This document shows positions 21,885 through 33,252 of a DNA stretch of 64,000 nt, piece after piece (the stretch's first letter is position 1; every line of letters begins with the position of its first letter). A program made the translations under genes and the position numbers. The DNA comes from Brienomyrus brachyistius (Eukaryota > Chordata > Actinopteri > Osteoglossiformes > Mormyridae), in NCBI RefSeq assembly GCF_023856365.1, contig NC_064555.1:17432254-17496253 (forward strand). Direction: 5' to 3'. Under the pieces are notes generated by a model, which was given only the letters and a program-made list of their open reading frames with translations, was not told the origin of the DNA and searched no databases.

Positions 21885-22830
21885 CGGTGGTTGATTGAGG
21901 AATGGAAAGAAAATCATATGGTCAGATGAGTCATGCTTCTCAGCGGCGGTGCGAGCGGCGCTTAACCAGGAGATGCTGGTGGCCGGAAAGGCTGCGATCT
22001 CATCGGTACACTGTCCTGGGGGATCTGTTTCGGGGACTGGCGCCTCTCGCTGGCAGAGCTTAGGTCAAACATTCGCTGACCAGGCAAATCCATGACAATT
22101 ACACATAAATAGTTCCTGGAGTGCAAATCCGTGTTTCCCTAAAGAATTACATTTTTTTGTATGTAAAACATCAAATGATTGACAGATCATTCATGAACAT
22201 TGGGAGGGGCCCAGATTTAAATGAAAACGGATGAAAAGGCAAATGAAAAATGGAAAAGCAGCTGGATTGGAGTCGATCGTACAGGGGAATCGTACCCCCA
22301 TAAAGCCAGGTATTTACGGTAGCTGTTACATAAATCTACTGGAAATATGCTACATGTGCCATGAGCAGTGTAGCACGGGAGGCCATGCCTAGCGAGTTCA
22401 GGCCTAGGACTGACCAAAAGATGTCAACCCGCAAAGTTATCTCCTAGGAGTCCAAGCCCAGCATAAAAGGACCTACAGGTATCTGTCTCCACAATAAAAG
22501 TACGTGAGTCAACTATCAGAAAGAAATTGGACAAAGTTGGCCAACATGGGACAGGTAAGCATAATCCCATCTCTTAAAAAAGAATGTAAATGCGCTAGGG
22601 TGTTAGATAAGCTGAGTGGACCAATAAGCCGTGGATGGGTACTCTGGAAGTATGGGTCCGTAAGACCAAGAACCGGCTTGGAGCAGAAGAACCACATACC
22701 AGCAATGAATTATCTGATTAACTGAAACTGAACCAAAAAATGACTTTACAACATAACGATGACCTAAGACAACGATAGAGAGTTGAAGCTCAGATGTAAC
22801 CCTTTTAAAATGCTATGGAAATACCTCAAT
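21885..22830 (+). pseudogene. Very degenerate Tc1-like transposon traces
   Basis: Short matches only: a TGGTCAGATGAGTCATGCTT segment encodes WSDESCF, the second catalytic-D region of Tc1 transposases, and later CAACATAACGATGACC resembles the HND region. The stretch between has no consistent frame. It may be two unrelated traces. Confidence 0.3.
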
Positions 22831-23464
22831 CATCACTCAGTTACAGCAGCTCTGTAACTCGGTCTGAGAGACTTACAGGCAAGTAGAATAAAGGCTTAGA
22901 TTAGGTTATGTCTGTCAGACTGGGTGACAGACTATTGAACTAGTATTCCTACCCTAGAGCACTGCATGTTATGTTAGTTTTTATTTAGAAACCTGCATTA
23001 TTTTCACATTTTTCTACCTTGATCCAATGAGATACGAAGATGACATATTCAATGATATTAAACATATGTCCAAAGATGTAGATATATGCTAATGTGGATA
23101 TATACAAATGTGGTTAAGTATGTGTAGATATTCATGTGGATGTGTATGTATAGATATTCATGTGTTTATCTTGCTGGTGGTGCTTTTTCAAGGCAGGCTT
23201 ATCAGTCTTTCTAGTAACCAAACCACAGGAGTTACAGTAAGCAGAAACAGCGCTAGTTACAGTCACTGCTCACAAAATCGCTGTTCCTCCTTTCCCTCGA
23301 GGTGCGGAGCCTGTGTTTTCAGCTGCTAGCGTCTGATCTGATGTCACAGGGGAAATCCCACCTCCCAACCAGAGCAGATGACATCTGCACTCTGTGACAG
23401 TCTCTCAGCCTCCCTGCATCTGTCGTTCAGCCAGGCGGCACCTTCCAACACACTTATAGGGGGG

Positions 23465-23653
23465 AGCCACCGTGCAGCTCAGTAGATTAGGTCTCTGTGC
23501 CTGTGATCAGAAGGTTACCAGTTTGAATCCTGTTCTGCTTATGAATATGGGTGTGTGTGTGTGTGTCTTGAAGGAGTGCATGATGGGACAGGTGAAAATA
23601 AGCATTCAAATGTACTTGTGCTAATGGCAAACAAAGCATCATTTCATTAGATA
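23465..23653 (+). mobile_element. tRNA-derived SINE-like element
   Basis: CACCGTGCAGCTCAGTAGAT and AGGTTACCAGTTTGAATCC form A/B-box-like segments, followed by a (GT)n stretch. A second SINE has inserted immediately 3'. Confidence 0.55.
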
Positions 23654-23664
23654 GAATCTTAGGG

Positions 23665-23932
23665 AGTTTGCATGTTCTCCTCATGTCGTCGTGGGGTTTC
23701 CTCCGGGTACTCCAGTTTCCCCCCACAGTCCAAAAACATGCAGAGGCTAATTGGAGGTGCTAAATTGCCCGTAGGTGTGCATGTGTGAGTAAATGGTGTG
23801 TGAGTGTGCTTTGCGATGGGCTGGCCCCCCATCCTGGGTTGTTCCCTGCCTTGTGCCCATTGCTTCCGGGATAGGCTACGGACCTCCCGCGACCCAGTAG
23901 GATAAGCGGTTTGGAAAATGGATGGGTGGATG
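23665..23932 (+). mobile_element. 5'-truncated SINE (ATGG-tailed family) with 11-bp TSD
   Basis: Flanked by perfect direct repeats GAATCTTAGGG at 23654-23664 and 23933-23943. The element begins within the body (GTTTGCATGTTCTCCTCATG), lacks the tRNA-like head and ends in AAATGGATGGGTGGATG. Perfect duplication and 5' truncation fit target-primed reverse transcription. Confidence 0.9.
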
Positions 23933-24109
23933 GAATCTTAGGGTCTCTACAGTGACCATTGTCCCAAGACCTAAGTGCAGAGGTAAAGAACAGCGGTTAC
24001 TTACTCTTGAGGTGTGTGGGGGATCCGTGGGGTATGACCTAAACAATGATGTGTACGGGGTTACTTCTGGCTTTCTCTTTATCCACCCTTCCAAACTCTT
24101 TAGTGCTCC

Positions 24110-24320
24110 CTCACTACTTCCATTTGTCAGTCGATCTCGGTCTCCGATTTCAATATCAAGCTAAAAACCTTTTTGCTTGCTCAAGCATATAACCTTCCCT
24201 ATCCGTAATATGTTTTTTCATTTTCTTATCTGTTTACCTTATTCTATGTAAGCGTCTTTGAGATCCTGAAAAGTTCCATATAAATAATATGTAGTATTAT
24301 TATTATTACTACTACTAGGA
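24110..24320 (+). mobile_element. L2-type LINE 3' tail
   Basis: AGCTAAAAACCTTTTTGCTT, then AAGCGTCTTTGAGATCCTG, TATAAATAATATG and a (TTA)n end form the usual fish L2 3' terminus. Confidence 0.6.
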
Positions 24321-24365
24321 GCCAATAAGAGACCTGCTGCACAGACTGTTGCATTTAATTCACGC

Positions 24366-24530
24366 AAGATCGCATGGTTCAGCAAAGTTGCATTATTTGG
24401 CACAGTCACGTGATTGGAGTGGACGCATTGTTCGACGCGGTCTTATGGTTTGGCATGATTGCATGATTCGGCACGATCGTATTTTTCAGCAGGGTCACAT
24501 GGCTTGACACAGTCACATGGTTCAGCCTGT
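24366..24530. repeat. Degenerate ~20-bp tandem repeat
   Basis: Diverged units like CACAGTCACATGGTTCAGC repeat about eight times. An old, decayed minisatellite. Confidence 0.6.
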
Positions 24531-25869
24531 AAGCCTGCCGAAGGGGCAGCGAAAGGGATTCCCACACCAACAACAAATCCTTCCCTACTTTCCCTAACAG
24601 CCAGGGATGGACTGGGATTAAGAATTGGCCTCGAATCCCCCACTGCAAATTTTTGCTGACCAGGGTTCCCGTGATAAATTTTGCCAGCTCATAAACCAAT
24701 CAGCCCACTGGTAAAATGCCATGGCCCTGCCCTCACTTCTGAATTTCCCATCATGCAGTGCCTCTGAGGTCAGGGTCAGCAGGCCTTTCCCATTTGCAGC
24801 ACCTTCACTTCCTGTTCACTTCTTGGTACTTACAATTTTTAGCCGTGACTCCTGTACACCAGTTTAAGTCGCTGGTTCTTATGAATGTTGTCTTTAAGGA
24901 GACAGCGAGATACTGAAAACAGATTTCTGGGTTGTGGCAGTTAGTTGGGCACACAAAATGCCATTTCTGGTTATACAAACTAAATGTTTTTAATCTACAT
25001 TCAAAAGCTGACTGAAAGCTCAGAGTTATACAGGAAACCAGGCCTACTGTCAGTGAAGGGTTAGGCACTAGCTGAAGACTCCCTAAATGTCAGTTGATAT
25101 TTACCATTTTCATGGTTTATTTTGTCGGTGACACAGAGGTGTCACACTCTGCACGGTAAATGACAGCAGTGAGCCTTTTCTGTTTCTCGTGCCGGCAGGT
25201 GGACTATGACCAGCACATCCTGTTTCCTATCTCACAGCTCTGTTTCAAAGATAACCAAAACCTGTGGCCTTCTCTGAAACACTGCCTTTTACTTCCTGCC
25301 TGTGGCATCGCTGCATGACAGCATTAACGGCCGTAAGGCAGAGTTTGCTCCAAGGGACCTTCCTCACCACAGGGCAGGACCTGGAAACAAAGTACTCAGC
25401 CTCAGCAGAGCAGCAGATAATGTGCACCCAGGGCATTGTGGGTAGGACAGGGTGCCACCGCAGTTGTCAGGGTAGACGGCCTCACCTGTCACCTTACATG
25501 GGGGAAGGAAGAAGGAATTTGGGGGGGTGAGTTTAATAAATGAGCTCATCCCCTGGTTTCCTGCCATGCAGGATTGGCCCCATCTTTTGCCATTGGCTTA
25601 CTCTGTCTTGAAATTAATTTTCGGTTGTGATTGTATAGGGGCAGGCCACAGGACTTTTAGGAAGATTATTTATAGTCATCATTTGTCGTCTTATGTGCGA
25701 GCAGGTGTGACTGGCTGGGTGGCACTGCTACCTCACACCTTTAGCGTTAGGACTTCAAAGAGCGGCTGTGAGTGTGTGTCCCGCAGTGTGCAGGCTGTGC
25801 GGCTTGCTGGCCTCTCTGTCTATAGTATCTGATGTGTGTGAATGTGCCTATAGCGTTTAATCGAGGAAC

Positions 25870-26592
25870 CGCTGCAGTCCTGCCCCTGGAGTTACGCCCC
25901 TGCCACCTGCAGTTCTGCCCCTGAAGTTCTGCCCCTGCCACCTGCAGTCCTGCCCCTGGAGTTACGCCCCTGCCACCTGCAGTTCTGCCCCTGAAGTTCT
26001 GCCCCTGCCACCTGCAGTTCTGCCCCTGGAGTTCTGCCCCTGCCACCTGCAGTCCTGCCCCTGGAGTTACGCCCCTGGAGTTCTGCCCCTGCCACCTGCA
26101 GTTCTGCCCCTGGAGTTCTGCCACCTGCAGTTCTGCCCCTGGAGTTCTGCCACCTGCAGTCCTGCCCCTGGAGTTACGCCCCTGCAGTTCTGCCCCTGGA
26201 GTTCTGCCACCTGCAGTTCTGCCCCTGCCACCTGCAGTTCTGCCCCTGGAGTTCTACCACCTGCAGTTCTGCCACCTGCAGTTCTGCCCCTGGAATTATG
26301 CCCCTGCAGTTCTGCCACCTGCAGTTCTGCCCCTGGAATTATGCCCCTACAGTTCTGCCCCTGGAGTTCCGCCCCTGGAGTTCTGTCCCTGCCACCTGGA
26401 ATTATGCCCCTGTGGTTCTGCCCCTGGAGTTCCGCCCCTGTGGTTCTGCCCCTGCCACATACAGTTCCGCCCCTGGAGTTCTGCCCCTGCCACCTGGAGT
26501 TCCGCCCCTGGAGTTCTGCCCCTGCCACCTGGAGTTCTGCCCCTGGAGTTCTGCCCCTGCCACCTGCAGTTCCGCCCCTGGGTTTCCCCTGG
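25870..26592. repeat. Composite minisatellite of TTCTGCCCCTG modules
   Basis: Irregular mixture of ~15-bp GAGTTCTGCCCCTG modules and CCACCTGCAG modules, giving variable higher-order units. Both strands stay open over long distances as an artefact. Confidence 0.93.
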
Positions 26593-26732
26593 CTGCTCCA
26601 AATCTGCAGTCTATGCAACATGACAACATGAGGTAAGATAATGTGATGAATGGCTGCAAAAGAATCATATTTTATAACAATGTGACCTGTGGTTGCTGTC
26701 TGCTACCTACACGGTGACCTGTAACATAGAGC

Positions 26733-26891
26733 AGTGTTTCTCAATCTGGTCCTCGGAGACCCACAGCCGGTCCACGTTTCTGCTCCCTATCAGCTCTGAG
26801 CAAAAACATGGACTGTCTGGCAGGGAGCTGTGAGGGAGCAAAAACAAGGACTGGCTGTGTGCCCCCGAGGACTGGGTTGGGAAACGCTGAT
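26733..26891. mobile_element. MITE with imperfect terminal inverted repeats
   Basis: Starts CAGTGTTTCTCAATCTGGTC and ends GGACTGGGTTGGGAAACGCTG. The ends are inverted copies of each other. No coding sequence. This is a common teleost non-autonomous DNA element, probably hAT-related. Confidence 0.65.
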
Positions 26892-27145
26892 GTAGTGCCT
26901 GTGTGTGCCTCTGATCGGAAGGTCTTTGGTTGGAATCCCGTAGCTGGCACAGTGATGTCACTGGGTCCCTTAGAAAAGGCCCTTAACTCCAAAGGCTCCA
27001 GGATCTGTCTCAGCCTATTCGCTGGCCCTCACCTATAAATTGCTTGTAGTGGAAAATATATCTTTTAAATAGTAAGTAAAGTAAATGACCCTCACTTGTA
27101 CATCGCTTTGGATGAAGGTATCTACCAAATAAATAAATGTAACCA
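26892..27145 (+). mobile_element. tRNA-derived SINE with L2-like tail
   Basis: CTCTGATCGGAAGGTCTTTG and GGTTGGAATCCC (B-box-like), AAGGCCCTTAACTCC, and the terminal TCGCTTTGGATGAAGGTATC followed by AATAAATAAATG. This is the most complete copy of its family in the window. Confidence 0.7.
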
Positions 27146-28520
27146 GTAAGAGGTGCCACGTTGGCTTAAGTGACACAACGTGCGGTAAGTTCTGAAGCGC
27201 TTGTCATGTAAAGGTCGACCTTTTCATTCTGCAGCGTCAACACAGCTACTAGGCAGTTATGACATGCGATTTTCACGAGTTCAATAAGCGAGATGCCGTG
27301 TCGGCACTCTTGAAATGTGTCATTTTGATCTCTCAGAATATACTTAACCCAATGTTCATACGTGTGAGGTAGTTAAGTAGGAGCCTCTCTCTAGCAACAC
27401 CAGTTCAACCAATGCATACTTCTTCTCGTCTCTGAGAGATGTAACTCGCAGATGTTCTTATGCTATGGCTACAAACGGAGAGAGAAAAGATCAAGGAGAC
27501 GCTACCTGCAGAGCATACTGGCTTCATGGGTGTCACCCATTCTGGCACTTGGCTCCTTGGAACAGTATCGCCAGAGATTCGCTGGAACAAAAAGTAAAAG
27601 TGGAAACTGTTATGGCCTTTGAAATCAAACAATGTGCCCCTTGATTAAACGTGCTGTTTGTCAGATCAGACGGGGCTACGGAGTTTCACAGTAATTCCAG
27701 CCTGTTGATTTTTAGGTTCACTTGTGTGTCACTTTGGGGCGTGTGCGTTATTAAACAGCTCCTCGACATGCACACGTAATAAAGCAAATATGTGTAGGTC
27801 CCATTTTACGAAGTAGGACTTACTCATTTCAGAAGCTTGTTGTTCTGCCCAAAATTCGAATGCTCAAAGTGAAGCTTTTGAGGTATGTGATTCCTTTTCA
27901 GTTTTATAGCCATTTACTGTCAATTGGAAGAAAAAGCTCAAATGTATTTCGTCATACATATTCATGTTAAACACACTGAAACCCCAAGTTAGTCATTAAT
28001 TACTTCTTCCAAAACTGTAGAGTGACAGCACCAGATTCCATCAGTCTCAGGCTGGTTCAACATCATATATTAAGATCAGTCTGTCTTTTTAATATGGAGT
28101 TCAAAGTGAAATATCAGCTAATGCTGTATATCAATAATGGATCCCAGCACGGAGAAAAACTAGCTAATACGTATTCATATTCCCGAGAGAATGGATCACA
28201 GGACTGCAAATGTCTTATTCATTTGGTTAGTAAGCGTATATTTGTTCAGGGAAAAATGTCATTTAACATTAGAATGTACTCCTGCAAACAAAGAGTAACA
28301 ATAAAATCAAACAGGTATTCATTTTGTTCTCCAAAAATTTACTGACGTCACTTCAGGCATTCCATGTATTCATTATATTACACCTCTAGTCCCATTAATT
28401 AATTTAATTAGTTAGAGGAGATTTTTATTAGTCGAAAATGTAGTGACTGAGGCAGAAAGTATATGGGTATGTTACAAAGGGGAATCCCAGGGTGCCATTC
28501 AGGAATGGTTTGGAATGGCT
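27146..28520. other. Intergenic, nothing recognised
   Basis: A/T-rich single-copy-looking DNA without recognisable coding or repeat structure. Confidence 0.4.
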
Positions 28521-28526
28521 AAGCTA

Positions 28527-29697
28527 TACTGAACAAAAATATAAACGCAACACTCTTGTTTCTGCTCCCATTTTTCATGAGATGGACTTAAAGACCTACA
28601 ATTCATTCCAGATACACAATATTACCATTTCTCTCAAACATTTCTCACAAATCAGTCTAAATGTGTGATAGTGAGCACTTCTGCTTTGCTGAGATAATCC
28701 ATCCCACCTCACAGGTGTGCCACATCAAGATGCTGATCTGACATCATGGGTAGTGCACAGGTGTACCTTATACTGCCCACAATAAAAGGCCACCCTGGAA
28801 TGTGCAGTTTTTTGCTTTATTGGGGGTCTGGGGACTCAGAACCGGTCAGTATCTGGTGTGACCACCATTTGCCTCATGCAATGCAACACATCTTCTTCGC
28901 ATAGAGTTTCTCAGATTGTCAACTGTGGCCTGTGGAATGTTGGTCCACTCCTCTTCAATGGCTGTGCGAAGTTGTTGGATATTAGTGGGAACTGGTACAC
29001 GCTGTCGTATACGCCGGTCAAGCACATCCCAAACATGCTCAACGGGTGACATGTCCGGTGAGTATGCTGGCCATGCAAGAACTGGGACATTTTCAGCTTC
29101 CAAGAACTGTGTACAGATCCTTGCAACATGGGGCCGTGCATTATCTGTCTGAGTGGCTGGTCTCAGACGATCTTGGAGGTGAACCTGCTGGATGTGGAGG
29201 TCCTGGGCTGGTGTGGTTACACGTGGTCTGCGGTTGTGAGGCCGGTTGGATGTACTGCCATATTCTCTGAAACGCCTTTGGAGACGGCTTATGGTTGAGA
29301 AATGAACATTCAATGCACGAGCAACGATCTGGTTGACATTCCTGCTGTCCGCATGCCAATTGCACGCTCCCTCAATGCTTGTGGCATCTGTGGCATTTTG
29401 CTGTGAGACAAAACTGCACATTCCAGGGTGGCCTTTTATTGTGGGCAGTATAAGGTACACCTGTGCACTACCCATGATGTCAGATCAGCATCTTGATGTG
29501 GCACACCTGTGAGGTGGGATGGATTATCTCAGCAAAGCAGAAGTGCTCACTATCACACATTTAGACTGATTTGTGAGAAATGTTTGAGAGAAATGGTAAT
29601 ATTGTGTATCTGGAATGAATTGTAGATCTTTAAGTCCATCTCATGAAAAATGGGAGCAGAAACAAAAGTGTTGCGTTTATATTTTTGTTCAGTGTAT
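28527..29697 (-). mobile_element. Tc1-like transposon with ~285-bp terminal inverted repeats, internally deleted
   Basis: The left end TACTGAACAAAAATATAAAC is mirrored at the right end. Inverted repeats run about 28527-28813 and 29412-29697 and differ at only a few positions, with TA at the borders. The minus strand (from about 29475 to 28846) retains an open transposase frame: helix-turn-helix region (RALNVHFSTISRLQRRFREY), DNARPHVAR and YSPDMSPVEHVWD. About 160 residues between the DNA-binding and DNARPH regions, including the first catalytic D, are missing. It is therefore non-autonomous, but its ends look young. Confidence 0.92.
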
Positions 29698-29799
29698 ATA
29701 TATATACCTATATACATATACATACATACTGTACACACACGGATGTAGAGAAAGGCTTGTTTGTGCTATTCCCTACATTTTAGAATAATTATAAAACCA

Positions 29800-30090
29800 T
29801 CAATTCATTTCCTGTGACTGCTTGTCCTATTCAGGATTGTGGAGCCTATTGCCTATGGCCATAAGGCCGGGAACAACCCAGGATGGGGCCGCAACCCATC
29901 GCAGGGCACACTCACCATTCACTTGCACAAGCACACCTATGGACAGTCTGGTAACTCTAATCACCCTCAGCATGTTTTTTGGATTGGGGTTTGGCGGGTG
30001 GGGGATGGGGGGGGGTAGTGGAATACCTGTAGGAAACCCCACGACAACAAGGGGAGAACAACCGAACTCCACACATTAACCCTAAATGCT
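29800..30090 (-). mobile_element. Old degenerate copy of the ATGG-tailed SINE
   Basis: GGAACAACCCAGGATGGGGC, CAACCCATCGCAGGGCACAC, CTCAGCATGTTTTTTGGA and GAAACCCCACGACAACA occur in the same order as in 37773-38130 but with many changes. Confidence 0.7.
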
Positions 30091-30114
30091 CCAGGGACCG
30101 GCTGCCCCTACATT

Positions 30115-30345
30115 CTCCTCTATGCCAGTTTCATGAGGTCACCTTCTGAGATGCTTTTCCAGCTGTCCTGAAGGAGGCCCCACATATATGCTGAGCTCTC
30201 TTCAGCTGATCTTCCTTTACACTCTGGTCAAACTCCCCCAAAACCATTTCTACTGTCTTTAGGTCAGTTGACCAGGTCATGTGATGCAACACTACCACTC
30301 TCCTTTACAGGCGGCTTGGCGTGTCCAAACCTTTTGACTGGCATT
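30115..30345 (-). mobile_element. Second Tc1-like family, terminal fragment
   Basis: TTTCATGAGGTCACCTTCTG, CTTTTCCAGCTGTCCTGAAG and TGACCAGGTCATGTGATGCA match the C-terminal coding part of a common teleost Tc1 transposase read from the minus strand. The segment ends in GTGTCCAAACCTTTTGACTG, the usual terminal sequence. Strongly truncated. Confidence 0.5.
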
Positions 30346-31241
30346 GTGTGTGCATGTACACGCGGTATATGTGTGTATATGTGTACATATAAACTGTTTG
30401 CCTCATTTTGCGTTCTTCCGCATTCGTATTCAATGCTAAGAAAGACCAAGATAAGTCAGCGCATGTGGGAGGGTATTTTTAACTGGAAAGTAGGAGATAC
30501 TACATAACTTGGATAGTCACACAATGCACAACTTTCATTCTGAGTTCTTTTGAAGCTACAGAATATGTATGTGTATTATTCAACATCACATTTTCACTTT
30601 CCCCTTCATACAACCCACAAGATTCCTATCACAGAAGAACAACACATGCCCACAACACACACGCATTTATAGATAAGGTGCTGATTACACACATAAGAGA
30701 TATGTGGGTTATGATCTGGTTTTTGGTAGTATTTGTTGACCCTCTCTGAAATGTTTGCTTGTTTTTCATTGTTTATGGTTGCCCCATAACAACTGAGGAA
30801 TGAGGGTGGAGCAAAGGACCCTGGGAAGTCACATGGTCGCCAGTCAGGCAATAAGAGGAAGGTGAAGTATGTCCTCCCGTCTGTGATCTGAAGCCCCCTT
30901 TCAAAAGCTGCTGAACAAATGATGATCGACTGAAATTGCCTGGTGCCGAAAGTGTTCGTAAAAGGTCTGCATATCAGCATCCAGAACATTCCATTCCTTT
31001 AATTGGAAGGACACAATAAGGATTTCAATTTGCAAACTAGATAAACCAAGTGCTGACAGAATTTGTGCTGTTGACTAGGGATGGGCCGATCCATATTTTT
31101 TCAGTTCTGATCCGATTCTGATTCAAGAGCTCATTTTACTGTATTATTTCAATATATATAATATATTTGATATATTAATATTTTTAAACCAGGAAATGCA
31201 AATGAAAAATGTATGCCAAAAAGATTTAATTAGGCGACTAG

Positions 31242-31530
31242 TGTGACGCCCGCTCCGTCCGCTCCTCGTGTGTGCCACGCCCCCCTAATTACCCACGTGT
31301 GATTTCCTGATCGTGCCCAGTCGTGTCTTGTTTCCTGCTGCCTTGTTTCATGTATTTAAGTTCCTGAGTTGTACTAACCCGTGTCCGTCATTGATGTTGT
31401 CAATGTCTGTTTCCCGACCTGCTCCAGTTTCCCCGATTAAACCCCCGTTTTCCCGTATCCCGCTTGTCTGCCTGCTCCTTCCGCACGATCGCCGCTCTCT
31501 GCTCGCGATCGCTCACCTCGTCCTGTGACA
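31242..31530. mobile_element. Solo LTR (Gypsy-like) with 5-bp TSD
   Basis: 289 bp beginning TGTGACGCC and ending CCTGTGACA, so it has TG...CA ends. It is flanked by ACTAG at 31237-31241 and 31531-31535. Inside are a TATTTAAG box-like sequence and a GATTAAA signal, as expected of LTR promoter and polyadenylation elements. There is no internal retroelement region, so it arose by LTR-LTR recombination. Confidence 0.88.
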
Positions 31531-31640
31531 ACTAGGAACACACGAAACGAACTGTTCCATCTCGTTTGTACATCTTGTTTTAAGCGTTTTTGAGGCATTT
31601 GCAGTTTGATTTGAATATCTTCCAGGAGAATATATGTGGC

Positions 31641-31947
31641 CAGGGACGGATTATGGACCGGGCCAGCAGGGCCGCTGCCCAGGGGCCCTTGGGGTGCAGG
31701 GGGCCCATGGGGCCCCTAGCCCAAAACAATTTGCAACGCTTATCAACAAAGTATTTTCATTTGTCTATTTTAGAGGGCCTACATTCTTTGATCCTCTGCC
31801 TACAAGGGCCCCTGACCCTATAGGGAGGGCGTTTGGCTGCCAAGGGCCCTTGAATTGTGGTGGTTGTGGTGCTGGTGGTGGTGGTGGTGGGGGGGGGGCT
31901 CACGAACGTTTTGCCCAGGGGCCCACACAACCCATAATCCGTCCCTG
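31641..31947. mobile_element. hAT-type MITE with perfect 8-bp TSD
   Basis: Starts CAGGGACGGATTATGGACC and ends CCCATAATCCGTCCCTG. Flanked by perfect TATGTGGC at 31633-31640 and 31948-31955. The interior holds GGGGCCC-rich subterminal repeats and a (GGT)n tract. No transposase. Confidence 0.9.
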
Positions 31948-32420
31948 TATGTGGCAATCGCTTAATTTTCCACTAAAGGCACACCCCCTCAAAATTTTGT
32001 TTTTACAAAAATTGCTAATCAATGCGCTACTGGTTGTTAAAATCGTAAAATATTTCCAGATCGACACCCTCTTGTCTGACGTTCTTACGCTCTTCCTGTT
32101 GCAAACGGTATGCACGTGACGTCACAGCACGCAGAACTCACTGCGGCCACACCCACTGAGTGGCAAAAAAACGCGAGTGCATGGAGACGTTACAGTGTTG
32201 AATGCCGCAGAAAAACACTTTTAAAGTGGGAAAGGGTTGTACTTGGATTTATTGTACAAATAGATTTAACAAGAAGTAGGAGCTATCTTTTTACAAACAA
32301 AAAAAGTAAATATTGGACATGAATCGGTCACGTATTGCCGAGGCCCGATCCGTCAAAGAGGTCTGAGGATTGGTGCTGATACCAGTATTAATATCGGTTC
32401 CGTGCATCTCTACTGTTGCC

Positions 32421-33060
32421 CTGTATTAATCAACCTGTTACGCTATTAGAAAATTATTTCAAACTCAATATTTTTTTTAAACATTGTACTCATCAAACGT
32501 TTTTAACTGCGCTCAGTACCCTTTCTAATTTGAAAAGTTAAATAGCGTTGTTTCCCTCGCTAGGTTCTTGTGACGGGTGCGTTCTGGTTTTCGGCCGAAT
32601 GAGCTCTTAATTAACTGCGACTGAGATTAATTTGATGAATAAGGCAATGTGGTACGCCTTAGGTGAGGATATTTTTAAGCGAGTTAAAAACCGAGGGGAA
32701 ATAATTAAAAAAAAAAAAAAAAAACGTCTGCTAAAAAAAACATTGAAATGGAATATCTTGTAGTCAGATTTAACAGTTGTTCAAGCCTTAAAAACTCTCA
32801 ACAAACAATAGTTTATTCGTTTAAACAATGTATTTTAAAGGGCATTTTTTTTTTAATTTTCTTCATTTCATTCCTAACAGCAAGACTAGAAGGCTGAAGT
32901 TAGTCTTCAGTTGGCTAAATTTGATGTATCTTAAACGCAATGTTCATGATTATTGTAATCTTTAAATTTGTGTTTAAAACCATAATTTAAAATACTAGAA
33001 CATTTCATGGTATTTTTGGTTCGGTGGGAATTACCTTATTATTATTAATACTGGTGTTCC
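32421..33060. other. A/T-rich intergenic DNA
   Basis: Includes poly-A (32708-32724). No gene seen. Confidence 0.4.
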
Positions 33061-33071
33061 ATATATCATAC

Positions 33072-33076
<5 letters not shown>

Positions 33077-33135
<59 letters not shown>
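33077..33135. repeat. (TG)n microsatellite
   Basis: About 29 uninterrupted TG units. Confidence 0.97.
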
Positions 33136-33136
<1 letters not shown>

Positions 33137-33252
33137 CACCTTAATCGGAGGTCTGCAACTAGAGTCGGCCTGCCCTCTAGTGTTAACATCGTGTACAAGT
33201 GCAGACGTGGATGGATTTTATTTTATTTTTTTTAAGTTACGTATTGGTGTAC

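Larger units (their letters stand above)
31076..32412. mobile_element. hAT-like element hosting two further insertions
   Basis: The left terminus TAGGGATGGGCCGATCC is an imperfect inverted copy of the right end GGTTCCGTGCATCTCTA. Flanks CTGTTGAC (31068-31075) and CTGTTGCC (32413-32420) form an 8-bp duplication with one mismatch, the length expected for hAT. No transposase is recognised. A solo LTR (31242-31530) and a smaller hAT-type element (31641-31947) lie inside. Confidence 0.65.

Noticed and set aside
25195..25310. Possible exon after an acceptor-like CGTGCCGGCAG (reads VDYDQHILFPISQL)
   Set aside because: No donor in a sensible position, no neighbouring exons and no recognised family. 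Chance resemblance is more likely.
25862..26600. CRISPR-like regular repeats
   Set aside because: No constant spacers, no cas genes, and the window is eukaryotic. This and all other arrays are minisatellites.
25747..26668. Several repeat-rich frames on both strands
   Set aside because: All lie in the TTCTGCCCCTG composite minisatellite.
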